Assembly (NCBI GenBank): GCA_963969495.1
Contig: OZ018330.1
Location: forward strand, 49,807,706-49,871,705
Source of the DNA: Ceratothoa steindachneri
Lineage: Eukaryota > Arthropoda > Malacostraca > Isopoda > Cymothoidae
DNA length: 64,000 nucleotides
Direction of reading: 5' to 3'
Within the stretch, counting starts at the first letter, position 1, and every line of letters starts with the position of its first letter. Shown here piece by piece: positions 11,701 to 24,650 of the stretch. A program made the position numbers and the translations under genes. The notes under the pieces were generated by a model. It did not search any database. It saw only the letters and a list, made by a program, of their open reading frames with translations, and was not told the origin of the DNA.

Positions 11701-12603
11701 CAGGCTAGGCCTTTTCAATTTGGGTTTAACATAATTTGACGTTATTATAAGTTATGTTCTTATATATCAAGTTATCAGCCATTGTAATTATTTATACATT
11801 GTTTTCTGAATAATTTTTAAGAAGTTTTGAAGTTTAACTTTGTAGTATTAATACAATATTCGTAGAAGTGAAAGGAGAAACAAAATAATGGTACTGAGAC
11901 ACCATTAGAGAAGTATGTGCTGTATAAGCTCATAGTGGAATACTTATAGGATTAGCCGATAAGCAAGCCTATAATATATCGGCAAGATATGACTGATACC
12001 CATATATCGGCAAAGTGTCCGATATGGGCAATACCAATAACTTGCCGATATTATCGGTGCGAACCTACCATAGATAGCGTATAGTAAAAATATATCACAT
12101 AATTTATAGGCTTGTGTCACACCATATATTATGATTGTTCATTAATATTTCACAGGGTATTTTAACTTTAACCCACTCCTGGATACTTAAACACAACGTT
12201 TTGGTATAAGTACTCACGCTAACAGGCCTAAAACGGGAAGTATTTAAGTGCAATTACAGTGGGCGGCAGCGTCCCTCCACAAGCAACAGATAGGTATCAT
12301 ATGCTGGCTTCCCTTATTTAACACACATTATAACTTATTCACTTAAATAGTAGGAGTCCACATCTTCATTACTTACAAGTACTAGAGCTAACAAGCCTAC
12401 AACGGCAAATAAATACATTTAACTTATGATTTAAAGAATTTCCAAGATTGCGGCAGCGTCTCATCTAGACTAAGTCGTGACAATGACTGGTATCGCCGCC
12501 TGGCGGACATAGCGGCAAACACCCGCGCTGACTGTCGCCCGACTATGGAAGCAGCTGACTCCGGAATTTGCGGAAGCTACCAATCAAGTATTCGTTATCT
12601 ATG
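8750..12603 (-). mobile_element. P-element-like DNA transposon
   Basis: A 3.85-kb insertion in the gypsy 3' LTR with 29-bp terminal inverted repeats (8750-8778 and 12575-12603, beginning CATAGATAACGAATAC). It is flanked by a 7-bp duplication, (T/G)ATTGAC, before 8750 and after 12603. The 5' LTR shows the uninterrupted site GATTAAC at about 16404-16410. It encodes one decayed P-type transposase on the minus strand. Stretches 8779-9576 and 11690-12574 show no coding sequence, and no THAP DNA-binding finger was found. Confidence 0.85.
9577..11687 (-). pseudogene. P-type transposase with intron, broken
   Basis: The RNase H-like catalytic region comes first (11687-11242), with GSYQDKIVMEPIKNVSAEN, then LTMDNHRVNQ, then VFYDPVHISKNM, matching the P/THAP9 transposase pattern and its aspartates. 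An in-frame TAA at about 11240 interrupts the conserved segment that follows, which resumes as LLNKTIIMLHLLPTL. A probable intron follows: donor GACAAGAG|GTAAAAG near 10880 and acceptor TTTCAG|GTATGAC near 10670. Splicing restores the frame (GQDKR then YDSRKAVWKLEDEI). A second stop lies near 10470. The C-terminal part holds LSGYTLEEVKEHM, a CTSCQ box and a Lys-rich tail (9831-9577). The normal N-terminal THAP domain is not visible. Confidence 0.8.
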
Positions 12604-13199
<596 letters not shown>

Positions 13200-13255
13200 A
13201 ATACTGTCCCAGCGAGGGAAAAGCTCGCACAACCATGTGTTTACAAAAAAAAACC

Positions 13256-13600
13256 TCAGTCTATATAGTGGCGAGGCCTCCTTACAACGCGTCCAGAACG
13301 GGTTATTGTGCCAATTGGCTGACTCGGATTGCGGGTCAGGTGGCGATTAGAAGTGCCACTTGATTGATGTGGGAGATTGTCACGAGCAAGGACCGGAGCG
13401 TCGGGTGACCTTTGTTCTGGACCTCCCGAAAAGGCGACCGTCTGAAGTTGCGCGTTGGTCGCTTGATGTTCTCCAGCTGCTGCCGAGTGGTCCTGCAACA
13501 AAAAGTGAGGCGGCAGCAGTTGGCAAGAAGAATGGGGGGGGGGGGGGTGAGATGGTTGGAGGAGGGTTTGCGAGTAAATAAGTTGTAAGAAAAGTTGCAA
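13256..13600 (-). pseudogene. Gypsy pol C-terminal tail
   Basis: The reading frame ends in TITRSGRVVRRPRHYID, the basic tail common at the end of Ty3/gypsy polyproteins after the integrase. A Pro- and His-rich stretch precedes it. The expected integrase upstream is missing, so this tail sits only about 400 bases from protease sequence. Bases 13600-13990 between them show no clear domain. On the plus strand an uninterrupted run of ten G lies within it, near 13535. Confidence 0.7.
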
Positions 13601-13989
13601 TTTTATTTGAAAGAGCCGAAGAAGGGTTCGTAAGTGGAGTTAGTTGGTTGAAAAGTGTTGAAAGAATAGTTGGGTCCGATGGTTGGCTGGGGTAACCACT
13701 GGACCTATATTAGTGGAAGAGGAAGGTAGTGGTTGCTCCAGATGAACGTCCTCTATGAAAGCGGGTTTAAGCCTATCGATGGAAGGTTGCAAGAATATGC
13801 GAGTGGAATCGTATCTTTTTGTGCTTAGTAGGTCTGTCCTTAGAAGGAGGCAGACAGAAGCTTCGAAACTCCCGCACAAGTTGATGGAAGGCGGGGAGAA
13901 GTTGCAGGGAGACGAACAGAGAGGAGAGAACTGGCGTAAGGAAAGAAGCAACCAGCCACTGTTATTGTCGTGGTTCTGTCGATAAGCTT

Positions 13990-14612
13990 GCGGCGACGAG
14001 AATCGATCAAAATGTCATGAGCGGAAAGGAAGTCGAGGCCCAAAATTGGCATGTCGACGTCGGAACGAGGAAGGTCCATGGGAAAACATGACGTAACCTG
14101 AGAGATAGTTTGAGGATACGCCTCCCATAAGTCCTTATGTCTGATGAGTTAGCAGCTTTAAGGACAAGATCAGAAGATGTGCAAGCTTTCTCGACTGAAG
14201 TGGCTGGAATGACACTACATTGAGCGCCAGTATCAACTAGGAAGGATAAACCAGAGAGTGAGTCATGAATATTAAAGGGAGGATCGACCTGATGAAGAGA
14301 TGAGGTTGCAAAGGTGACAGGCCGACATATCACTTGCGAATTCAGTTTAAAGTTACCTATGTTGAAGTTGAAATTTGGGTAAGGGAGCCCGCAGAGTTTT
14401 TTTTTAAAAAGATTTGAGGTGGTGAAGTTAGGAAAGGTTGAGATTGGGGATTTTGATGGTACGAGCATGGCTTTGAGCATTTTTCTACCCTTGCACCAAA
14501 TTTGAGGTTGTACCAGAAAAAGCCTGAAGGTTAAAATATAGTAGTATGAGCAGCATGACCAGTATGAGGAATAAAGTTGGGGGCATGAATTGATGCATGG
14601 TAAAAATTGCAA
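13990..14612 (-). pseudogene. Gypsy aspartic protease region
   Basis: The minus strand encodes LSFLVDTGAQCSVIPAT, the retropepsin active-site box (DTGA), followed by a region rich in Leu and Arg. In another frame it continues as DMPILGLDFLSAHDILID, the conserved second half of gypsy proteases (ILG-x-DFL). The frame change between the two halves lies near 14070. This protease would cut the gag-pol polyprotein. The RT that should follow has been deleted. Confidence 0.8.
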
Positions 14613-14740
14613 GGCTGAACACAGCGGACAGCGTTGCTCCCATAATTATGTATAGTAGTACCAGCAGCTACCCTGAGAGTTGTCAGGATAGGGGGAATTA
14701 GACGAAGGTTGAAAATGAACCTGCTTTGCCAGACCTCTAG

Positions 14741-14912
14741 TGCTGGAGTTCTCTCGTTAGTTTTGCCTTTTTCGGGAGGAGGAACGACGTCTGACTCCTC
14801 CGTTCTGCTCACGATGTTGCTCTCGGTGCTGGAGTTCTCTCGTTAGTTTTGCCTTTTTCGGGAGGAGGAACGACGTCTGACTCCTCCGTTCTGCTCATGA
14901 TGTTGCTCTCGG
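14741..14912. repeat. 86-bp tandem duplication in gag
   Basis: Bases 14741-14826 are repeated almost exactly as 14827-14912, with a C/T difference in the CTGCTCA(C/T)GATG part. The unit is 86 bp, not a multiple of three, so the duplication shifts the gag-protease frame. Confidence 0.95.
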
Positions 14913-15749
14913 TGAAGACCCGGTCGCACCTTTACGGCACGAATATCCATTTCAATACTTTCTAGAACGTATAAAAGACCCGAAACCTGGGAAGATTCAT
15001 CCTGAGGGTGTCCTGGCCGGTTGTAAGGAGCTCCGGCCGGTGACTTAACCTGAGAAGTGGATACATGTGAGTGTTTATTTAAATCGCTAAACGACCCATG
15101 GCCTGCATTTTCCCAGGTGATGAAAGAGTTGTTATACAGGGCCTCAGCTGCCTCTGCCATATTCTCCACGTTCGTCGAGGAGTACATTAAAAAAGGCGCT
15201 TAATTTGATCTGGCACCCTAGGCAAGAATATCTCAGTTATGAGTGGCTCAATTTGGTCGAGCTGTGCTCCTTTGGCATGTGCGAGGGCTTTGAGATGGTT
15301 AAAAAAAATGCGTGGGACACCTGTCCCCCATCTCATGCGTATCGAAAAGGATCCGCAGGTCCTTTATCTGCGATCTCCCAATTTCCTCCTTGAACGCCCT
15401 CTTGAACCTAACCCAAGAATCAGCAATTACCCCATCCAGCAAAATATTCTTAAATACGGAAAAGATACTCAGAGGTAAGTTCTGGGCTACGACGATCGTT
15501 CTATGGTCCTCAGGAACTGCCTGATGTTGAAGGATGAGCTCCACCATTTCCCACCAGCCAATGGGATTTTGTGAGTCGAATGGTGGCAGCTGAACCATAG
15601 AAGGAGTGGGAGTCGAATGCGAGAGAATGTTTGGGAGGGAGGGGGGCGAAAGTGGTCGAATAGATCATCGTTGTTACTAGGGAAGATGCTTGGGTCGTTG
15701 TAACTGTGCCCGAAGTTGGGGCGTAGCTTGGGGCTTCGTCATAATCCAT
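14843..15749 (-). pseudogene. Gypsy gag-like region
   Basis: The minus strand starts with MDYDEAPSYAPTSGT near 15749. It then shows a capsid-like segment at 15598-15299 (VQLPPFDSQNPIGWWEMVE, then AVPEDHRTIVVAQNL), the usual opening of Ty3/gypsy capsids where a peptide segment is described by its W residues. A Ser-, His- and Pro-rich part follows at 15187-14843. At least two frame changes occur. No CCHC knuckle is visible. The protein would form the particle shell. The call rests on pattern and position between 5' LTR and protease. Confidence 0.65.
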
Positions 15750-15759
15750 TTATAAAATA

Positions 15760-16096
15760 TTAAAAGTGTGTGTGTGTGTATGTACAAATCTAATTCACCC
15801 GCTTGAAGGTAAAACAAATTGAAAAAGAAATTATCGAATTTTGATCACTCTTTGTCCTTATCACTGTATTGATAATTGATTCTATGAAATTGCCAAGGGA
15901 CAACTTAAGGATGTTAAGGCAAACTTAGGATTGAGAAACGAAAACGTGTCGAAAAATAAAAATCCACGCGAGAAAAAGGGAACGAGTGAGGTGGGATGAG
16001 TCGCCCGAAAAAATGCAACACGTAACTGTGAAAATTAATTTATTATTACGAATGAATGAATGGATGGGAGATAATTAAACTATTCTAGGCAACATT
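15760..16096. other. Gypsy 5' leader
   Basis: This is noncoding sequence between the inner edge of the 5' LTR and the first gag codon, read on the minus strand. A primer-binding site beginning TGG was looked for directly next to the LTR and not found. A short (TG)n run lies near 15768. Confidence 0.5.
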
Positions 16097-16877
16097 GATA
16101 GGTTATTAGGTGGTTATTGCGCCAATATACTAGATAGCTTAGGTCACAATAAACCCCAAAACCTATATTTTTGTTATATGTACAAGGGGAATGAAGTTAA
16201 TTGCTAACGGAAAGTCTGAATTTGTAGACGAAATTTCCTTAGGCCTAAATCAGCAACGTCGTGGGAATACGTGTATTAAAACAAAGAGATTATGATTAAA
16301 AAGTGAAATTATACAGTTTATGATTGGATTGAATTTTACGCGGGTGAATTAACTTTGCATGAGTTAATAAGATTTAGAGTACACATATGATGATTGATAA
16401 TTAGATTAACAAATATTAATTAGATTATAGTTGAATGTTAAATGAGTAAATATTATAAATGTATGATAAATATTTATATAGATTGATAAATAGATTATAT
16501 GAGCAAATAGATTTTTTAGTTAAATGGATTGGGTCAATATTAAATAGATGGGGTAAGTATTAAATAGATTGATACGTATAAATATTGGTATAAATAGATT
16601 GTAAGGATGAAATTAGATGCATAAATAGATTAAACAAATAGATTACAACGGAGTTAGAAGGGTCTGTAAATGAGAGAAGAATCGCGCATTAAAACGAGAT
16701 TCTTTTGGAACATATTTAGTTACAAATTAAAATTTCAATATTACAGACCTGATTCCGATGAGCTGAGAAAAGTGAATGAATGAGCCTCATGTGATTTTAT
16801 TTGAAGACGCTTGAGAGATCAGGCGTACCAATCACACGATTTAAGTTATAGTTACCAACCCTTCTTGAAATAATAAT

Positions 16878-16973
<96 letters not shown>

Positions 16974-17011
16974 GATTAAATATTTCCATTTGTAGTGGTG
17001 TAGACCGATAC
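16097..17011 (-). repeat. Gypsy 5' LTR (holds the empty P site)
   Basis: Roughly 915-bp LTR in direct orientation with the 3' LTR. Near 16404-16410 it keeps the uninterrupted sequence that in the 3' LTR is split by the P-like transposon. It includes (TA)n at 16882-16965. Confidence 0.9.
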
Positions 17012-17016
17012 ACATG
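17012..17016. repeat. Gypsy target site duplication, right (ACATG)
   Basis: Matches ACATG at 8405-8409. It directly abuts LINE A ORF1 sequence. Confidence 0.85.
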
Positions 17017-17722
17017 TCATTGCGAGGGTGCGGTGGTCCCCGCCGCAATTCAGGCATCTTTTCTGCTCGCTATTGCAGCTCCTCCAATTATGGTTATCCG
17101 CACTGCATTCAGACATTTTTCGGTCTCCTGTTTACATGCTCTTGTGGGGTGGTCATCCATGCGGTAGCATCTGAAACAGATCGGAATCTCTGTGAATTCC
17201 TCCCTCTCTATTTGATCGGGAGTGATCCTCACATTGAAAGCCAGCAGTCCTGTCTCAGTGGCTTTTTGAGCCATACCTGTATCACTAAATACGACTTTAA
17301 AGACATGTCTATGTTCTCTAAATTCGATTACTTCAATCACTGTCGCCCAGCTGTGGTTGGATTCAATTGCCCTTTTTAGTTCTTCAGAGTCATGAGACCC
17401 GACCCATGGGTCTAGATGCCTACATATCACGCTTCTATGCGTCAGTATTTGAGGAGGGATTTTGGGACCTAGTCCGATATTTTTCAGAACGTCCACTGAC
17501 TTTTGTGCCGCCAGGGTTCGACGTCCTTCTCATTTTAGCACAATGCTACATAGCCTTGGGGGATTATCAATTAATCTAACCAAAGCAATATCGAGTTGGG
17601 AATATATTGTTGCAAAAACTTTCCCTCTGTCGGGCTTTTTCGTGGTTAGGACTTTGAGAGGGATCCTTGTAGTTTCCCGCATGTTTGTAGTGGTTTTAGT
17701 GAACCATGAACAATTGTATTAA
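17017..17722 (-). pseudogene. LINE A ORF1, N-terminal part
   Basis: ORF1 of such LINEs makes an RNA-binding, gag-like protein. Read on the minus strand it carries RHLDPWVGSHDSEEL and HVFKVVFSDTGMAQKA, both closely matching LINE B ORF1. The first CCHC knuckle, ICFRCYRMDDHPTRACK, follows. Later knuckles and the GDHRTLAMTC box lie in a shifted frame, and the last codons continue at 8409 beyond the gypsy insertion. The 5' UTR (17723-18514) has no ORF but several short stem-loops, for example TAACAC with TGTGTTA near 18398. Confidence 0.82.
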
Positions 17723-18514
17723 TAGAGGACAAAGGAAGGGGGGAGAGACATTATGACTTGCATACTTGTATGTAATTATATTTAGAGACCTAGTTGGATA
17801 GAGAGGGGTGGGGGATAGAGAAAGATATAGAATAAAGAAAAATTATATGTCCTTGTCCACGTACCTTTCTTCTGAGTTTTCTTCTTTGATTAAGATATAG
17901 CCCTTTAGTTATTTCTCCCGATTGTTCACTTGCACGGTTTGGTAAGGGGTCGGTGTAAGTAGATTGTTAATTATTTACAATCAAGTCTCCGGTGGTGAGC
18001 TCAACTAATTAAAAAGCTCTTGTTTACACTTTGTTTGTTGGGGCGTACCGGTGGGAGCACTGATTCTAACGGTTGAATGAGTTTAATCACTCGAAGAGAA
18101 TAAGCACGGAGTTCACTTATTAGATCACTTATTCCTAAATTTGGGGCAATCGCTCCCCCTTTAGTATTAAAGGCACCAGGCGATAAATGTTTGTTAATGT
18201 TTATTTAACGTGTTCACTGTTTATACTACTTCCAGAATAGGGCGAGCATCTGGGCACTTATCTAATATTAATTCACTTTTGCGCTGAATATTTTATTACC
18301 GTATTAGGGAATATCGTATTTATTTTGTTTTTGCACTTTTGTCTTTACTATTTTTCACTTCGAGTTCTCGTTGAAGTCAATAAAAGCTTGAAAATAAGTA
18401 ACACTTCCATGTGTTATAGAAGGTAAAGAACAGGCTGTAACTGTTTAATAACCTCCTTTTTATCGATTATCCGAGATCTGCGAGAGTAGACTTCCACAGG
18501 GGTATAAGGCAGTC

Positions 18515-18525
18515 GGAATTATTCA
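18515..18525. repeat. Target duplication copy 2, between LINEs A and B
   Basis: GGAATTATTCA stands exactly between the LINE A 5' end (18514) and the LINE B 3' end (18526). Confidence 0.85.
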
Positions 18526-18990
18526 TTGGACATTGGACATAATAGGTGGTGAAATTTAGGTAGAGTTAGAGAAAAAATAGTAAGGGAGTAAAGTGCTTAG
18601 AGGGTGAATTTAAAGAAAAGATGATGTGTGGGAGACAGAATAAAAAGGTTCCTGGTGAAAGGGTAGCTCTGTTGTTTTTGTCTTTGTATGGGTTTTGTTA
18701 ATTTCTTTGTTTTTTTTATTTAATAAACTATAAATTTATAGTATATTTAATTAAATTCATTGAATTGATTTAATTTTTTTTTTTTTATCTTAATGATCTT
18801 TAGGCATTCAAGCCTTTATTTGAAACGGGGTTTTTATTCCCGCTGTCGGTATTTGAACAAATTTTATTATAGTTTTATTTGAGTTTGAATTTTTAGCAAA
18901 GTTTGAATTTGAATTTATTTTGAAATTAATTTTCACTAAAGAAAAAACTTGAGCATTACATTAGTCATTTCCTGTCTATTGTCGCTTTTG

Positions 18991-21718
18991 TCATGTGTAT
19001 TTGGGAGTCACGTCACCGTCAGACTGTATTTTGCTGCTTTTAAATGCTCTTATTTGTCGGTCGACCTCGATGACTAGGTGTGTACGAGAGAAGTCCAGGG
19101 ACAGGCGGGTGCCAATGGCTTGCCATATCCTCTTAGCTCCCTCGTGGAGCGCCACGTTGATGGGAGATAATCCAACCGAGTCGTCAAGCTCCTTCTGTCG
19201 TTTATGTTCTCTTCTTCGGGTGTTTGTAATAAGCAAAACTGCTTTATTCTGGATGAATTGTAGTTTCGCAATGTCGGTCTTGGCGCTCGCGTTCAACGGC
19301 ACCGGGGGGTACAAGGGTCTCGAGTGAATGAACGCATTGAATATCTTGATTTTATTTGAGCGATTTAGGTCACGGAACCTATCAAAATCCCTCAAATCTC
19401 TGTTGCCATTCGCGACTGTTCGTTCGATATGACTCTTGTAGCCCCCTGTGGTGATTTTGAGCCCCAGAACCGCCCCTTCCAGGCAGTAGGGGATTCGCTC
19501 TCCTTCTACCCGTATGGCATTGAAGGTCTTGCGAAACATGGGAATTATTTTGAATTTTGGGGCATTGGTCGATATCTTCCATCTCCTCTCGAAAGAGTTG
19601 ATGTTAGATATCTCCCTAGCCGTATTTCTTGCCATAAATTTCCTGTGCACATAAGTGGCGGTACAAATTTGCGATATATCGTCAGCGAACTGAACGTATA
19701 TCATACCCTCGGAGAGAGGTTGTGGTAGGTCGCGTGTATATGTGTTGTATAAAAGGGGGCTAGGACAGGCCCCTTGTGGGACCCCTGCTTTGAGCTTGAA
19801 TTCGGGGCCTTTGTATCCTCTGGTATGTATGTATGCTCTCCTCTCCATTATGTAATCGCATAGAATCCTCTCAAGAATGGGGTTGAGGCCTACTCGAAGG
19901 ATCTTAAATTGTAGTCCTCTCTTTCAAACCTTATCAAAAGCTTTTTTGACATCGCGGAGCACCAGGTCGGCATGTCTTTTGTCTGCCTTGATCTTTGCAA
20001 GCTTTTCGATGATAACGGCTAGTGCCGTATCAGTCCTTCTTTTCCTTCCGAAGCCGTGTTGCTGCTCATTATGCAAGTTGGCTTCGTCGAGAAAAGAGTT
20101 GACTCTATTAGCCAATATCTTCTCGAAGACTTTGCCTGCAAATTCTAGGAGATATATCGGCCGAAAGCTGGCAGGGCAGTCCGGGGGCTTTCCCGATTTT
20201 GGGATGAAAATCATCTTGGCCACTTTGCACTAATCGGGAAAGTAGCCCGTATTCAGAGCGGCATTCATGACGTTAGGTCAGCCCCGTAGTACCCGGTGCT
20301 CTTTGACGAAGGGATTTTAGAGAAATGGAGAGTTCTAAGGAAGTTATTTTACCACCATAGCCCTCCATCGCTCTTTCCTGCGACGCACAATGATGAGGAA
20401 AGGTTCTGTGTATTAGTGTGTTTAGCTGATGGATTATTTAATTCTCGAATTTGAGGTCGTAATTATCATTTTCTTCTGGGCTAATTTTGAAGATTGAGGA
20501 CCAGAAAATCCTAAACATTTCCTCAATCTCCTCAGTCTCGTCAATTTCTTTACCGTCGTGTAAGAGTGTAATTCTTTTTTGTGGAGGTCTTCCTTTTAAA
20601 CGTTTAAATGTCTGCCAGAATGTGTGTGAGTCTCTTTCTATGTCGAGTCCTTCTATCAGTCTGTCCCATATCAGTATTTGTTGGTCCGTAATTAGTGTCT
20701 GGAGTTCGTCTTTAATCTGTCTTATTCTTCTGTGGGCATTGTGGTTGGGGCCTGTCAGCGCTACTACATTGGACAGGTCCCTATATTCTTGGGCCAGGGC
20801 TTTCATGGGAGGGGTCCAATGGGGAGCTGGAAGGGTTTTATATTTTATATGGGGAATACTATTTTCATCTGCTTTAATTAGGAAGTCGGTGATTCTATCC
20901 AGCTCTTTATCTATCTCTTATATATTGGCATCGAATAAAGGGTCTGGGATATAATTCAGAAGGTAATTTCCGTAGCTTTTCCAGTTCGCCTGCTTATAGC
21001 TTTTGCGTTCTAGGATTGCTATTTGAATGGGATTTACTCCAACTGTAATTTTGATAGCCTGGTGGTCGCTCGGAATAACAGGGCTCGGTTCAATGTAGTA
21101 GTTGTATGGAAACCTGATACTGAATAAGAAAATATCAGGTTTCGTTGCTGCTCTTCCCGTTATGTAGGTCAGGAATTCTGGTCCGATTCTTGTCACGTAT
21201 TGCTGTCAAGTAATACTTCGATGTTTCTGCCTGCAGTGTTGTAGGAGGTATACCCTGCCGCTGCACACCTTGCATTCAGATCTCCAGCAAAAATTACATT
21301 TTTCTTATGGCTGAAAATCTGTAGAAGGTTGTGCATGGGTACATAGCCGCGTCTTGGGGGTTGGTACCCCGTAGCCACGACCAGCCCCCCTCCCCCCAGG
21401 GTAGTGCCTACCTCAATGGCAAGGTATGATTAATCTAAGTCGGGTAGTTTTTTGTATTTAAGTCCTCTTTTTGATGGCTATTGCGCAGCCGTCATACCGT
21501 TCCTGGCTATAATTCTTGCTAATGACGTCGTATTGAAATATTTTTAATTGTTTTTGCGCGACCATTCCGTGTTCGGAGATAAGTACAATGTCAAGGTCAC
21601 TTTGCCGCAAAATATTGCCGTAGATGGAACCTTTTCCGTCCCACCCATCGACATTCATTTGTACAATCGTATGTCTGTTGGTCATTTTGTACAATGTTGG
21701 TTCTTTAGTGTGTGGCAT
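18991..21718 (-). pseudogene. LINE B ORF2: endonuclease and RT
   Basis: The endonuclease runs from 21718 to about 20918: QMNVDGWDGKGSIYGN, VLISEHGM, FAGDLNARC, then PSDHQAIKI. A pre-RT segment follows at 20806-20438. The RT is at 20223-19600: FIPKSGKPPDCPASFRPI, LVLRDVKKAFDKV (motif A), AGVPQGACPSPLLYN (motif B) and YVQFADDISQIC (motif C). The C-terminal thumb and tail end at 18991, with AVLGLKITTGGYKSH. Frames change at 21460, 21195, 20920, 20230 and 19920. No RNase H domain is present, as expected for Jockey/CR1-type elements. Confidence 0.86.
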
Positions 21719-21730
21719 TAAAGTAGATGC

Positions 21731-23353
21731 TTATTCGCAATCTACTTTAGCCCCATGGGGTGTGCTGGGTGGGGTGCGCTCCCTGCCGTTTCTTTTCTTT
21801 CTGAATTCCGTATCAGTGATCGTGTAGAAGCAGTCCGTGGTCAGTTTGATCTTGTTTTGTGCGAGTGCCTCCTCTAACTGCCGCTCAGGAACCTTATCTG
21901 AGCATTCCCACTTGTATTTTCCGGTCCTAAGACCCTCCGATACTTCGCGGGAATCGATTTCGGTTGGAAAGGGAGCCAATTTGGGGGCATATAGTTTTAG
22001 GTTGAAGCCTCTCGCGTGGTATTTTAACTGGTGTTCCCTCCCACGTGATGAGGAGGTAGACCTTAGGCCACGAGTTTTAGAGATTTTTCTCGACCGAGGA
22101 GGCCTGGTCTCCTTGGGTCACACTGCTTCCTTGGTTGGTGCGGGCGTGTGTGTGTTTGTTTTTACTGTGGTGTCTTTCTTTGATGAAAGTGGCGCCTGTT
22201 TTTCTGTCTGTGATTCTTTAGGTTTGTTCAGTCGGGGGTCTCGTGAGATGGCTGTGTTCTGTGGTGTTGGCACTTTTTGGCACTTGTATTGGCACTGAGG
22301 AGCTACGGTTATACGCATAACGTCCTCTGAAGGAGGGTTGTTGGGGAACCACATCTCCTGCAGCCCGTTCTTTATGAGCATGCGGTTGATTTCTGTGGCA
22401 AAATTACCAGGGCGTGTTATGTTTGCAATGTGTGCATAATAAATGCAACACACTATTTTCGTGGAATGCTCGTTTTCTATGTGAAGGTAGGTTTTCTGGT
22501 TGTTTGACTTGGCAATGGTGGCTTTTGCAACTTTGGCGTAAGTCGAATTCGCTTTCATCTCCTCTGTTTCACGTTTGAGTTTGCTTTGTTTGCTTATCTC
22601 CTGCTTTTTGACTGGACATGCCATAGACATGGTCCGGTGCGGGCCTTCGCAATTTAAGCATTTTGGGGTAGTGGTCTTGCAATCACGCCAAAAATGGTCA
22701 CGACTAGCACAGATGGAGCATAGCTTTAGGTCTTTACTCTCAAGGCAGTTAGAAGTGGTATGTTTGCCGTACTTGTAGCATCGAAAGCACATTTTCAAGT
22801 CGACAAACTCCTTACGTTCCATCTGCTCTAGGCAGACTCTCATGTTAAAAAGCAGTAATCTGTTTTCTTTAGCCTTTTGAGCCATAGCCGCGTCTTCAAA
22901 TACAACCTTGAATACGTGCGTGTATTGCTTGAATTTTAGTACCTTGGCTACCTTTGCCCATTTGTGGTTCCTTTCGATTTCCTCCTTGATATCGTCCGTC
23001 GAGTGGCTCCCAACCCAGGGGTCGAGGCGCCTGCATATCAAGTTGCGGTGAGTCTTAATTTGTGGTAGTGTGGTCGGTTTTAGGTTGATCGTTATAAGGC
23101 ATTCATCAGCTTTGCCCGAGGTCAAGGCTTCACAGCCGGCCTCTTTCGCGCAAATGACTGAGTAACCATTATTTAAGTCTATCAGTCTTACCAAAGCAAT
23201 GCGTATGGTTCCGTAAACTTTCTCAAATACCTTTTCACGATCTTGTTTCGGGCCCTCCGAGAGGACCCGAAGAGTGATACGGAGAGTTTCCCTTATCTCT
23301 AATTCATCGTATAATTCGATAGGGGATATATGTGTATAATTGTGTGTGTACAC
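21731..23353 (-). pseudogene. LINE B ORF1: gag-like protein with CCHC knuckles
   Basis: A long minus-strand frame (23353-22118, 411 codons) is the best-kept ORF in the LINE A/B/C group. It has a folded N-terminal domain (LICRRLDPWVGSHSTDD, HVFKVVFEDAAMAQKAKEN). Three CCHC-type knuckles follow (MCFRCYKYGKHTTSNC, LCSICASRDHFWRDC, KCLNCEGPHRTMSMAC). A conserved block comes next (IVCCIYYAHIANITRPGN, then MWFPNNPPSEDVM). The tail continues in another frame at 21979-21731 (YKWECSDKVPERQLEEAL). The protein would bind LINE RNA. Confidence 0.85.
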
Positions 23354-23702
23354 TTAAAGGCGTTTTATAGAAGAGGAGGGGCGAGAGAGAAATAGGGGTC
23401 AATGTCCAAATACCTTCATATTACTTTACCTTACATTATGACTTCCTTCAGGCTCGCGTGTGGGCCAGGTGAGGCTTAGGTCTCTATTTCCACGAAGGAG
23501 TGAAGATTCGTCCTTCACCTTCCTAGATCGCAAGCCAGTGGTCCACTTTTCGAAGTGTATCTCGCTTTTTCACTTTCCCAGTTTTTCTTTCACTACTCGA
23601 AGCGAGTATCACAAATCACTTTTGCAAAAATTTGCTTTGCACAATTTCGATCCGAAGTTATCACAGCGGTACAAAAGACTTACTCAGGCAACCAGAGCAG
23701 TC

Positions 23703-23713
23703 GGAATTATTCA
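23703..23713. repeat. Target duplication copy 3, LINE B 5' side
   Basis: GGAATTATTCA next to the LINE B 5' end, identical to copies at 4219 and 18515. Confidence 0.85.
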
Positions 23714-24019
23714 AAAATTGCTACATTATATATATTATTTCTACGCGAACATAAGTTTTACAAAAATTGGCCAATCATAGCGCGGGAAATTTTTAAGGGG
23801 AAACTAAGCGCCACAAGAAACATAAAATTAGAAGGCTCAGATCTGTTTTTTGTAGACGGGATCAAAAAATTGGAAAATTCATCTAACTCAGAAAAGGTTT
23901 TTCGCCGATAAAGTAACGTGCCTTTATACGTGAATTATTTATTCACGTTTCCCTACGGAGAATCGAAGAAGAAGGAATTTACAGAGCACGAATAAACCGA
24001 CGAATGTCGGGCTAATTCG
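23714..24019. other. Flank between LINE B and LINE C
   Basis: AT-rich noncoding sequence, likely the original host sequence to the right of the LINE pair. It contains a small hairpin near 23925 (ACGTGAATTATTTATTCACGT). No element is recognised. Confidence 0.5.
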
Positions 24020-24650
24020 TCCACACATCCTCCCCTTCCCCCTGCCTGGGCAGGGGGGTTGAAGTGAACTGAACTGCCATTCATCTAGCAACGTCCCAAC
24101 TATGCCATTCATGTGATAGGCATAATTTTGGGGGCGCCCAGGAAAGCAGGTTTGAGGACTAGCCTGCTGTAGAACTCGGCGTCAGTTGCAACCCGGTTAC
24201 GAGGCGATGCTGAAAGCTTTGGAGAAGAGTTCACTCTAGTCCCTGAGGGTATTTTCCGGCCAAGACCACAGGGGGACACGCAACCGTCCCTGTGTAAGTT
24301 GGGAGCAGCATCGATAACCAAACCCCAGACAGGGTGGCACCGCACGGGTGGTGGTAGTTGATTCAATCACCACCCATCATTAAGTCCACCATATATCACC
24401 CGTCTGAGGGGCCTCCCCGGGTTCACCCACCATCATTTCCTTCCTCCATACGGCATTTCACGTGCATGGAAGCTCGCTTGCAACTGGGGAGGGGGGAAAC
24501 TTCCCCTCTCAAGCGCTCTAATAAGAAAAAGAAAACTTCTTTATCATTGGGACAAGCAGAATAATACAAGAGTTTGCAAGCAACCAGAAAACCACGAAGA
24601 AGGAGTGACCCCACGGTGGTTAACTGCCCCTCGGGGCCCGTACCTAAAAA

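Larger units (their letters stand above)
18526..23702 (-). mobile_element. LINE B, full-length but decayed
   Basis: Minus-strand non-LTR retrotransposon of the same family as LINE A. It has a 5' UTR (23702-23354), ORF1 (23353 to about 21731), ORF2 (21718-18991) and a 3' UTR (18990-18526). Both ends match LINE A: 5' GACTGC with related sequence downstream, and 3' TGTCCAA. It is clearly diverged from LINE A at protein level, so the two are not a recent duplication of each other. The 3' UTR carries a GGCATTCAAGCC hairpin near 18803. LINE C keeps the same hairpin. Confidence 0.87.
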
